Positions 34,180-41,838 of a stretch of 48,490 bases of DNA are shown piece after piece. A model generated the notes under the pieces. The model was given only the letters and a program-made list of their open reading frames with translations. It made no database searches and was not told where the DNA came from. The stretch spans positions 1 through 48,490 of the forward strand of contig CAMSTW010000015.1 of NCBI GenBank assembly GCA_947063855.1. The letters are read 5' to 3'. This stretch comes from an uncultured Dorea sp. Its GTDB lineage: Bacteria > Bacillota > Clostridia > Lachnospirales > Lachnospiraceae. The stretch's first letter is position 1. Each line of letters starts with the position of its first letter. Both the position numbers and the translations under genes were made by a program.

Positions 34180-34980
34180 ATGAAGCGTGGAAGAAAGGTG
34201 CTGCTGCTTATCGCGGCAGTCATATGTCTGGTGGCGGGGATTGCGCATTCTGCCAGACTGCTGGTTTCCAGTTTTCATGCACACAGTCAGGCAAAGCTGG
34301 TAAGAGGGCTTGGAGACGGCTGGGATGAAGATATGGAAGATACGGATGAGGTGGCAGATACAGAGGAAGACAGAGGACAGGAAGCAGAGCCGGGGGCTGA
34401 CGAGGAGTCTGCGGACGTAGCGGAAGAGGACCAGGCCATGTACGGCGTCATGGAAGGAAACTGCTATTCGAACGAGTGGTTTCGGTTCAGGGTGGAGCTT
34501 CCCGAAAGTTATCTTGTATTGTCCGGTGATGAATTCGAATACGCCCAGGGAATCGGCGCCGATCAGTATATGACCGAGGAAGGGAAGGACAGGCTTGAGG
34601 CTGCCAAGGATTACGGAAGTGTAAGATATGTGATGGCGGCGTATGAGGAGTCAGGGAGCATGTCTGTCAATATCGGGATAGAGAGATTGCTCTCTAAGAG
34701 TATGACGGTCGAACAGTACCTGAATCTGGCACAGAAATCGCTGGAGAATGATATGTCGGAGGAATTGGGTCTGACATTCGAGGGAATCACGGAGGAGACG
34801 GTGGGCGGTGAGACGTACCACTGCCTGCACGAGAAGATGGTATATGCCGGAGCCCAGGAGATGCAGATGGATCAGTATGTGCGTATCGAGGATGGATATG
34901 CGATGGTGATGTCGATTGGATATGGGGCCGATACGGCGGCGAAGAAGGATGAGTTCCTTGCGCTGATACAGGGATACTGA
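34180..34980 (+). CDS. Unknown membrane-anchored extracytoplasmic protein within the pur operon
   Basis: A 266-aa protein with an N-terminal signal/anchor helix (KVLLLIAAVICLVAGIAH), a very acidic low-complexity linker (about residues 45-90; repeated E/D-rich runs), and a globular C-terminal part (about 92-266) starting NCYSNEWFRFRVELPESY. The folded part resembles extracytoplasmic domains found in Firmicutes lipoproteins of unknown function: a beta-rich start, then an amphipathic helix (VEQYLNLAQKSLENDMS) and further strands. No catalytic motif. It is 34 nt after purN and 127 nt before purD, same strand, with no terminator on either side. Any link with purine synthesis is unknown. Confidence 0.75.
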   Translation: MKRGRKVLLLIAAVICLVAGIAHSARLLVSSFHAHSQAKLVRGLGDGWDEDMEDTDEVADTEEDRGQEAEPGADEESADVAEEDQAMYGVMEGNCYSNEWFRFRVELPESYLVLSGDEFEYAQGIGADQYMTEEGKDRLEAAKDYGSVRYVMAAYEESGSMSVNIGIERLLSKSMTVEQYLNLAQKSLENDMSEELGLTFEGITEETVGGETYHCLHEKMVYAGAQEMQMDQYVRIEDGYAMVMSIGYGADTAAKKDEFLALIQGY

Positions 34981-35107
34981 TACAGGAGCGGGAGTCTTTA
35001 GGGATATACGGGATAATAGAATAGATCAGATGTTTGGCAAGATGTAAGTAAGTGACAAAAGGATATAGGGAAAGAGAACAGGCAGCCATAGGCAGGAGGT
35101 CGAAAAG

Positions 35108-36379
35108 ATGAAGGTATTAATTGTCGGAAGCGGCGGCAGGGAGCATGCAATCGCATATTGTACAGCAAAGAGTGAGAAAGTGGATAAGATCTACTGTACG
35201 CCGGGAAATGCAGGGATAGCGGAATATGCCGAGTGCGCCCCTATCGGTGCGATGGAGTTCGATAAGATTGTTGCATTCGCCAGGGAGAAGGAGATTGATC
35301 TGGTGATCGTGGGTATGGACGATCCGTTGGTAGGAGGTCTGGTTGATGAACTGGAGGCGGCCGGAATCCGCGCATTCGGGCCAAGGAAGAATGCGGCGAT
35401 TCTGGAAGGTTCTAAGGCGTTTTCCAAGGACTTGATGAAGAAGTATCATATTCCAACGGCCGGATACGAGAACTTCACTGATCCGGACAAGGCGCTTGAC
35501 TATCTTGAGACGGCGAAGTTCCCGATCGTGCTGAAAGCAGACGGACTGGCGCTTGGGAAGGGAGTACTGATCTGCAACACACTTGAAGAAGCCAGGGAAG
35601 GCGTCCGGACCATCATGCTGGATAAGAAGTTCGGGGATGCGGGCAATGAGATGGTGATTGAGGAATTCATGACGGGCCGTGAGGTGTCGGTTCTTTCTTT
35701 CGTAGATGGCAAGACCATCAAGACTATGACGTCGGCACAGGATCATAAGCGTGCGGGAGATGGAGATACCGGACTGAACACAGGCGGTATGGGGACATTT
35801 TCCCCAAGTCCGTTCTATACGAAGGAAGTGGAGGATTTCTGCAACAAGTACATCTATCAGGCGACGGTGGACGCCATGAAGGCCGAGGGGCGGCCCTTTA
35901 AGGGAGTCATTTTCTTCGGACTGATGCTGACAGAGGAAGGGCCGAAGGTACTGGAATATAACGCGAGGTTCGGGGATCCGGAGGCACAGGTGGTGCTGCC
36001 CAGGATGAAGAATGATATCATCGAAGTAGTAGAAGCCTGTATCGACGGGACGCTTGACCAGGTAGATCTGCAGTTTGAAGACAATGCGGCGGTATGTGTG
36101 GTCCTGGCAAGCGACGGTTATCCGGTAGCCTATGATAAGGGACTGGCGATCAGCGGTCTTGAAGAGTTTGCAAAGCATGAGGGATATTACTGTTTCCATG
36201 CCGGAACGAAGTATGAAGGAGACCAGATCGTCACCAACGGCGGACGTGTGCTTGGCGTTACGGCGAAAGGGAAGGACCTTAAGGAAGCCAGAGCGAATGC
36301 ATATGTGGCGACAAAGTGGGTGCAATTTGATAATAAGTATATGCGCCATGATATCGGGAAGGCGATTGACGAGGCGTAG
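35108..36379 (+). CDS. purD: Phosphoribosylamine-glycine ligase (GAR synthetase)
   Basis: A 423-aa ATP-grasp ligase catalysing the second step of IMP synthesis. Motifs: VLIVGSGGREHAI at the N-terminus, CTPGNAGIAEYAEC, the ATP-grasp FPIVLKADGLALGKGVLIC, MVIEEFMTGREVSVLSFVDG, GDGDTGLNTGGMG, and EYNARFGDPEAQ for metal/ATP binding. AGGAGG is 8 nt upstream. It ends the visible pur operon; a long hairpin (36436-36531) lies about 55 nt downstream. Confidence 0.97.
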   Translation: MKVLIVGSGGREHAIAYCTAKSEKVDKIYCTPGNAGIAEYAECAPIGAMEFDKIVAFAREKEIDLVIVGMDDPLVGGLVDELEAAGIRAFGPRKNAAILEGSKAFSKDLMKKYHIPTAGYENFTDPDKALDYLETAKFPIVLKADGLALGKGVLICNTLEEAREGVRTIMLDKKFGDAGNEMVIEEFMTGREVSVLSFVDGKTIKTMTSAQDHKRAGDGDTGLNTGGMGTFSPSPFYTKEVEDFCNKYIYQATVDAMKAEGRPFKGVIFFGLMLTEEGPKVLEYNARFGDPEAQVVLPRMKNDIIEVVEACIDGTLDQVDLQFEDNAAVCVVLASDGYPVAYDKGLAISGLEEFAKHEGYYCFHAGTKYEGDQIVTNGGRVLGVTAKGKDLKEARANAYVATKWVQFDNKYMRHDIGKAIDEA

Positions 36380-36435
36380 AAGATAAGGAACAGCCGCGGC
36401 TGTTTGAGAGGGCGGCAGAAGAAGATGAACGAAGA

Positions 36436-36531
36436 AGAGACTGCCTCAAAATAGCAGATACACGCAATATATGGTCCGAATGTCAGTTACAGCCATATAT
36501 TGGAGAGTCTTTGCATTTTGAGGCAGTCTCT
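36436..36531. repeat. Nested long hairpin after purD
   Basis: Outer arms 36436-36452 and 36515-36531 are exact reverse complements over 17 bp. An inner pair CAATATATGG / CCATATATTG (36465-36474 and 36493-36502) forms a second perfect stem. The 3' T tract is weak (CTCTTTA). It may terminate the pur transcript, but its size and nesting resemble the other palindromic elements in this window. Confidence 0.75.
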
Positions 36532-36549
36532 TTAAAGTGTGAAATGATA

Positions 36550-36578
36550 TTGAAATCGTGTATAGCACCTGTTATAAT
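36550..36578 (+). promoter_or_regulatory. Promoter of the gntR-clpC unit
   Basis: TTGAAA (36550-36555), 17-bp spacer, TATAAT (36573-36578), with extended -10 TG (TGTTATAAT). GTTATA at the -10 and TATAAC about 35 bp further on could form a loose dyad for the GntR protein. Confidence 0.88.
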
Positions 36579-36643
36579 GGTAAAATGTCCAGGTGTGATA
36601 GTATGCCTATAACAAAAGAAACAGATTAAGAAAAGGTGACACG

Positions 36644-37021
36644 ATGCTGATAGAGATTGATTTTAACAGTGACGAGGCAATTTACATTCAACTACAGAAT
36701 CAGATCATCATGGGGATTGCCATGAACCTGATACGGGAAGGAGATTCCCTGCCGTCGGTGAGGCAGCTTGCCAATACGGTCGGAATCAACATGCACACAG
36801 TAAATAAAGCATACGCGATACTTAAGCAGGAAGGATTCATTCGGCTTGACAGGAGGAAAGGCGCAGTAATCGCCATTGATATGGACAAGGCGAGAGCGCT
36901 TATGGAGATGAAGGAGCAGCTGCGTGTTCTGCTGGCACGTGGAAGGTGCAAGAATATTTCCAGGGAAGAAGTGCATACTCTGGTGGAAGAGATTTACGAT
37001 GAGTATGGGGATGTGCGATAA
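36644..37021 (+). CDS. GntR-family regulator (YtrA-like)
   Basis: A 125-aa short GntR protein. The winged helix is clear (IYIQLQNQIIMGIA, LPSVRQLANTVGINMHTVNKAYAILKQEGFIRLDRRKGAVI, residues about 12-80). The C-terminal tail of about 45 residues is a helical dimerisation segment rather than an effector-binding domain, as in the YtrA subfamily that usually controls ABC transporters. Here no transporter follows; the next gene, 66 nt on, is clpC. AAAAGGTGA precedes the ATG. It might control clpC in the role CtsR has in Bacillus. Confidence 0.92.
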   Translation: MLIEIDFNSDEAIYIQLQNQIIMGIAMNLIREGDSLPSVRQLANTVGINMHTVNKAYAILKQEGFIRLDRRKGAVIAIDMDKARALMEMKEQLRVLLARGRCKNISREEVHTLVEEIYDEYGDVR

Positions 37022-37087
37022 TGTGCAGAAGAAGTATGTAAGAGTGAATAGAATAGATAACAGACGGACAGAAAGGAAATCATTCAG

Positions 37088-39526
37088 ATGGAGTATACCG
37101 AACAGGCGAAGGAAGTTTTGAAGATAGCGAAGGATACCGCGAGGAAGCTGAATCACCCATATGTGGGGACAGAGCATCTTCTTCTGGGACTCAGGCAGAT
37201 CTATACCGGAGTCGCAGGGCAGGTACTGGGTGCGAATGGAGTGAATGAGGAGAGTATCCGCAAGGTGGTGGATGAGCTGGTGTCCCCGGTTGGGACAGTG
37301 GAGGTGGCCCATCAACCGGAGATCAGCCCGAGACTTGAATTTATTCTGGAAGAGAGTAAGACGGAGGCCGCGCATTTCCGCTCGGATAAGATCGGCACGG
37401 AGCATATGCTTCTTGCGTTGCTGCGGGACACGGACTGTGTGGCGGCCCGGATATTGATGACGCTGAATATCAATCTGCAGAAGCTATATCAGGATATCTT
37501 CGCAGTAACCGGCGGAGATCCCAGGGAGTATCAGGAGGAGCGGCTGCAGGACGGAGGAAGAAGACGAGAAGGAGTCCTTGAGCAGTACGGGACGGATCTG
37601 ACGGTTCAGGCGGAAGAAGGCAGGCTGGATCCGGTAATCGGACGGGAGGATGAGATCAACCGCCTGATACAGGTCTTAAGCAGAAGAACAAAGAACAACC
37701 CCTGCCTGGTTGGAGAGCCGGGGGTTGGGAAGACGGCGGTGATTGAAGGGCTGGCTTCCCAGATTGCGGCAGGTCTTGTGCCGGAAGGGATGAAGGACAA
37801 GAGGATCCTGACCATGGATCTGGCCGGTATGATTGCCGGTTCCAAGTACAGGGGAGAGTTTGAAGAGCGGATGAAGCGGCTGATCCAGGAGGTCAAATCA
37901 GCAGGTAATGTGATCCTGTTCCTGGATGAGGTGCATACCATTATCAGTGCGGGAGGCGCGGAGGGCGCGATCAATGCGTCCAATATCATGAAGCCGTCTC
38001 TTGCAAGGGGAGAGATACAGCTGATCGGCGCGACGACGATCACGGAATACCGCAAGTATCTGGAGAAGGATGCGGCGCTGGAGCGGAGATTCCAGCCGGT
38101 TACGGTGGAGGAGCCGACAGAAGAGCACTGCCTGGATATCCTGAAGGGTCTGAAGAAGAGATATGAGGACCATCATCATGTAGAGATTGAGGAGGAGGCG
38201 CTGGGGGCGGCAGTGAAACTGGCAAGCCGTTATGTGAACGACCGTTTCCTGCCGGATAAGGCGATCGACGTACTGGATGAGGCATGTTCCAGGGTGAGCC
38301 TGCGGGGCTTCAAGATTCCGGAGAATGTGACGGAGCTTGAGCGGGCGGTTACGGAGCTGGCGCATGAACTGGAGGATGCTGTCCGAAGCGGTGATTTTGC
38401 GGAAGCGTCGCTGATCCATAAGGATCAGGAAGAGGCGCAGAAGAAGCTTGAGAAGGTGCGCAGACGTCTGGATAAGAAGAATGCAGGGCGGAAGGTTGCC
38501 GTGACAGAGGAGGATATCGCGGAGGTGGTGTCCCAGTGGACGAAGATTCCGGTCCAGAAGCTGGCGGAGTCTGAGAGCGCGAGGCTTAATAATCTTGAGA
38601 AGGTACTGCATCAGCGGGTGATCGGACAGGAAGAGGCGGTATCGGCGGTGGCCAGGGCAGTCAAGAGGGGAAGGGTCGGCCTTAAGGATCCCAAGCGCCC
38701 GATCGGTTCCTTCCTGTTCCTTGGACCTACCGGCGTTGGGAAGACGGAGTTATCCAAAGCGCTGGCAGAGGCGCTGTTTGGAAATGAAGAAGCCATGATT
38801 CGTGTAGACATGTCGGAATATATGGAGAAGCACAGCGTTGCCAAGATGATCGGGGCGCCTCCGGGATATATCGGACATGACGACGGCGGACAGCTGAGCG
38901 AACGTGTGCGCCGCCGGCCGTATTCCGTCGTGCTGTTTGACGAGATTGAGAAGGCGCACCCGGATGTATTCAATATCCTGCTGCAGGTTCTGGACGACGG
39001 GCATATTACGGATTCCCAGGGGCGCAAAGTAGATTTCCGCAATACGGTCATCATCATGACCTCCAACGCAGGCGCACAGACGATCATCGATCCCAAGAAG
39101 CTGGGATTCAATGTGAAGGAGGACGCCGCCGGAGACTATAAGCGGATGAAGGGAAATGTCATGAAGGAGATCAAACTGATCTTCCGTCCGGAGTTCCTGA
39201 ACCGGATAGATGAGATCCTGGTGTTCCATCCGCTAAGCGGCGACCAGATGAAGCGGATCGTGGGTCTTCTGTGCAGAGAATTCATGAAGCGGGCGCAGGA
39301 TCAGTTGGGAATCCGCCTCACAATCCGAGATTCCGTGAAGAAGCATATCGTGGAGACTGGGACGGACCAGAAGTACGGGGCGCGGCCGCTGCGAAGAGCG
39401 GTGCAGAACCAGCTTGAGGACGGGCTTGCAGAAGCCATCCTGAACGGAGAGGTTACGAGAGACTCGGATGTTACCGTCGCACTATCTAAAAAAGAAATAA
39501 AATTTATACCAAAGACTACAAATTAG
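37088..39526 (+). CDS. clpC: ClpC-type AAA+ unfoldase
   Basis: An 812-aa Hsp100 protein that unfolds substrates for ClpP. The N-terminal Clp repeat domain (about 1-145: YTEQAKEVLKIAKDTARKL, GTEHLLLGL twice) is followed by AAA-1 with Walker A GEPGVGKT (209-216) and Walker B ILFLDEVHT, a short coiled middle domain with a UVR-like stretch (LEDAVRSGDFAEASLIHKDQ), and AAA-2 with GPTGVGKT (about 545-552), LFDEIEKAHPD and sensor/arginine elements. Length fits ClpC rather than ClpB (shorter middle domain). AAAGGAAA lies upstream. The usual Firmicutes neighbours ctsR-mcsA-mcsB are missing, whereas radA still lies downstream. Confidence 0.95.
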   Translation: MEYTEQAKEVLKIAKDTARKLNHPYVGTEHLLLGLRQIYTGVAGQVLGANGVNEESIRKVVDELVSPVGTVEVAHQPEISPRLEFILEESKTEAAHFRSDKIGTEHMLLALLRDTDCVAARILMTLNINLQKLYQDIFAVTGGDPREYQEERLQDGGRRREGVLEQYGTDLTVQAEEGRLDPVIGREDEINRLIQVLSRRTKNNPCLVGEPGVGKTAVIEGLASQIAAGLVPEGMKDKRILTMDLAGMIAGSKYRGEFEERMKRLIQEVKSAGNVILFLDEVHTIISAGGAEGAINASNIMKPSLARGEIQLIGATTITEYRKYLEKDAALERRFQPVTVEEPTEEHCLDILKGLKKRYEDHHHVEIEEEALGAAVKLASRYVNDRFLPDKAIDVLDEACSRVSLRGFKIPENVTELERAVTELAHELEDAVRSGDFAEASLIHKDQEEAQKKLEKVRRRLDKKNAGRKVAVTEEDIAEVVSQWTKIPVQKLAESESARLNNLEKVLHQRVIGQEEAVSAVARAVKRGRVGLKDPKRPIGSFLFLGPTGVGKTELSKALAEALFGNEEAMIRVDMSEYMEKHSVAKMIGAPPGYIGHDDGGQLSERVRRRPYSVVLFDEIEKAHPDVFNILLQVLDDGHITDSQGRKVDFRNTVIIMTSNAGAQTIIDPKKLGFNVKEDAAGDYKRMKGNVMKEIKLIFRPEFLNRIDEILVFHPLSGDQMKRIVGLLCREFMKRAQDQLGIRLTIRDSVKKHIVETGTDQKYGARPLRRAVQNQLEDGLAEAILNGEVTRDSDVTVALSKKEIKFIPKTTN

Positions 39527-39678
39527 CCGGGATATGAGATATAATAGGGGTACAAAAGAAGCGCTTTTTGGCAGAACCGCAGTCTGCTTTTGAAGAACCT
39601 TTCGGCAGACACCCCGTGGAGAAGGACAGGGGCTGCGTACGCACAAAAGGCATATAAGAACTTCAGGAGGAGATAGAT

Positions 39679-40092
39679 ATGGCAGCAGTGAAAGAATTAT
39701 TAAAGACTGAAGCAGATGGAACCCTTAGTTTTGGAGATTACACCTTAGACAGCAAGACGAAGCTCGATGGATTCGAATTTCAGGGCGACATATACAAGGT
39801 CAAGACTTTTGCCGAGATTACCAAGCTTGAGAAGAACGGCATGTTTGTATATGAATCTGTTCCGGGAACCGCTGTTGAGAATTTCAAGGCAGATGAGGAT
39901 ACCGTGTCGTTTCGGGTATCCGGCATGAAGGATGCACAGTTTACGCTCGAGTTAGAAGCTGACAGCGAGTACAAGGTGTATATGGATGATGTGAATGTCG
40001 GAGATATGAAGACGAACCTGAGCGGGAAGCTGAGCGTCAGCGCAGAGCTTGAGCCGGAGCGCAGTGTGGGAGTCCGGGTAGTCAGGAAGTAA
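39679..40092 (+). CDS. Conserved hypothetical beta-rich protein (137 aa)
   Basis: A soluble acidic protein starting MAAVKELLKTEADGTLSFGD, with alternating strands and turns (YTLDSKTKLDGFEFQGD, KVKTFAEITKLEKNGMFVYE, SVPGTAVENF) and an Ig- or lectin-like C-terminal half (DAQFTLELEADSEYKVYMDD). I recall close relatives in Lachnospiraceae carrying automated names such as endosialidase, but nothing here supports enzyme activity. AGGAGGAGA is directly upstream. A TATAAT at 39540-39545 may be its -10 (no clear -35). A terminator follows (40188-40210). Function unknown. Confidence 0.75.
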   Translation: MAAVKELLKTEADGTLSFGDYTLDSKTKLDGFEFQGDIYKVKTFAEITKLEKNGMFVYESVPGTAVENFKADEDTVSFRVSGMKDAQFTLELEADSEYKVYMDDVNVGDMKTNLSGKLSVSAELEPERSVGVRVVRK

Positions 40093-40187
40093 TCGGTTCC
40101 GGTTTCGGAAGAGATTATGGATGGCCGGGACGGCAGGAGTCGTTGAGAGCTGCCGGTGGGCAGACGAAACTGGCATAGGAGTTAAGG

Positions 40188-40210
40188 AGGGCTGCATTTG
40201 CAGCCCTTTT
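40188..40210 (+). terminator. Rho-independent terminator
   Basis: AGGGCTGC-N-GCAGCCCT compact stem with a 3-4 nt loop and TTTT, about 95 nt after the 137-aa gene. The following 160 nt before radA hold nothing I can name. Confidence 0.88.
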
Positions 40211-40373
40211 ATATCGTTGAGACTAAAACTGCTTTCCGCAAGATGTGCAAAATCATGAGTTGTAGTGGGAGATGTCGATTGATTTTGGGGCAGATTATCC
40301 TGCAAAGTAGGGCGTGCAGATTGCGGGAATAAGTTTCTGTATGGGAATCGAAAAGAAAATCAGGAGAATGGAT

Positions 40374-41732
40374 ATGGCAAAAGCAAAGAAAAGTGTATAT
40401 TTCTGCCAGAATTGCGGGCACGAGGAGGTAAAATGGCTGGGCCAGTGTCCGGCATGCAAGGAATGGAATACCTTTGTAGAAGAAAAGGTGACCCCGGTAA
40501 GTTCAAAGGCGGTAAAGGAGCGCAGGGAGACCCGGGTGGTAACCCTGTCCGGCATTGAGACGGACGAAGACGACCGTATGCTGACCGGGATAGGAGAGCT
40601 GGACCGCGTGCTGGGCGGAGGGATTGTGAAGGGGTCTCTGGTACTGGTAGGAGGCGACCCGGGAATCGGCAAATCCACCCTGCTTTTGCAGGTCTGTCAG
40701 CGGTTGTCTTCTGCAGGACGCAAGCTGCTCTATATATCCGGCGAGGAGTCCTTGAAGCAGATCAAGCTCAGAGCGAACCGCATGGGGGAATTTACGGAGA
40801 ATCTCTATCTTCTGTGTGAGACGAGCCTTAACATCATCCGGGGGATCATCGAACAGCAGAGGCCGGACATGGTGGTGATCGACTCTATCCAGACCATGTA
40901 TCATGAGGAGGTGGCTTCTGCGCCGGGGAGCGTCTCTCAGGTCAGGGAGTCCACCAATATCTTCATGCAGCTTGCCAAGGGACTTGGCGTCTCCATCTTC
41001 ATCGTCGGCCATGTGACCAAGGAAGGTACGGTGGCGGGACCAAGGGTGCTGGAGCATATGGTGGACACGGTGCTGTATTTCGAAGGAGACCGGCACGCAT
41101 CTTACCGGATCCTGCGGGGGGTGAAGAACCGTTTCGGGTCTACCAATGAGATCGGCGTCTTCGAGATGCGAAAGGAAGGGCTTATAGAGGTCAGGAACCC
41201 GTCGGAGTTCATGCTGAGCGGGAAGCCGGAGCATGCGTCCGGCTCTGTGGTCGCCTGCGCCATGGAAGGGACAAGGCCGATGCTGATGGAGATTCAGGCG
41301 CTGGTGTGCAAGAGTAATTTCGGGATGCCCAGAAGGACGGCGGCCGGTCTGGATTATAACAGGGTCAATCTTCTGATGGCGGTACTGGAGAAGCGGCTGG
41401 GGCTGCCGTTGTCGAATTATGACGCTTATGTCAATATCGCGGGAGGAATCCGCTTAAATGAACCGGCGGCGGATCTGGGGATTGTGCTGGCTATCGCCTC
41501 AAGCTATAAGAACCGTCCGATTGCGGATGATGTGATCGTATTCGGCGAGGTGGGGCTAAGCGGCGAAGTGCGGGCGGTCACCATGCCGGAGCAGAGGGTG
41601 GCAGAGGCGAAGAAGCTGGGATTTAAGACCTGCGTGATTCCGGCGGTGTCGGTGAAGTCGGTCGGTGAGGTTGAGGGAGTTACTGTGATCGGGGTGAAGA
41701 GCGTGGGCGAGGCGATCAGTGCGGGCTTGTAA
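40374..41732 (+). CDS. radA: DNA repair protein RadA
   Basis: A 452-aa DnaB-like helicase/RecA paralogue that extends recombination intermediates. The ATG at 40374 has AGGAG 8 nt upstream; an ATG at 40368 is too close to that SD. Features in order: N-terminal zinc finger C11-x2-C14 ... C25-x2-C28, Walker A GDPGIGKST (94-102), VVIDSIQT Walker B, the RadA hallmark KNRFG (251-255), and a C-terminal Lon-protease-like domain (about 290-450). No defect is seen. It is separated from clpC by the 137-aa gene and a terminator. Its stop codon lies inside the -35 of the next promoter. Confidence 0.96.
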   Translation: MAKAKKSVYFCQNCGHEEVKWLGQCPACKEWNTFVEEKVTPVSSKAVKERRETRVVTLSGIETDEDDRMLTGIGELDRVLGGGIVKGSLVLVGGDPGIGKSTLLLQVCQRLSSAGRKLLYISGEESLKQIKLRANRMGEFTENLYLLCETSLNIIRGIIEQQRPDMVVIDSIQTMYHEEVASAPGSVSQVRESTNIFMQLAKGLGVSIFIVGHVTKEGTVAGPRVLEHMVDTVLYFEGDRHASYRILRGVKNRFGSTNEIGVFEMRKEGLIEVRNPSEFMLSGKPEHASGSVVACAMEGTRPMLMEIQALVCKSNFGMPRRTAAGLDYNRVNLLMAVLEKRLGLPLSNYDAYVNIAGGIRLNEPAADLGIVLAIASSYKNRPIADDVIVFGEVGLSGEVRAVTMPEQRVAEAKKLGFKTCVIPAVSVKSVGEVEGVTVIGVKSVGEAISAGL

Positions 41733-41755
41733 TTTCAGGAGCTTTCCCGTATACT
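41727..41755 (+). promoter_or_regulatory. Probable promoter of the AAA-nuclease array
   Basis: TTGTAA (41727-41732, including the radA stop), 17-bp spacer, TATACT (41750-41755). The leader then contains CCGGAC/GTCCGG arms and a GAGGAGG. Confidence 0.6.
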
Positions 41756-41838
41756 GTTTTTAAACAGGCGCCGGACGTCTATACGCCATGTCCGGTATCG
41801 TGAGGAGGCATATTTTTGAAGAGAGGCGGGTGGTTACC

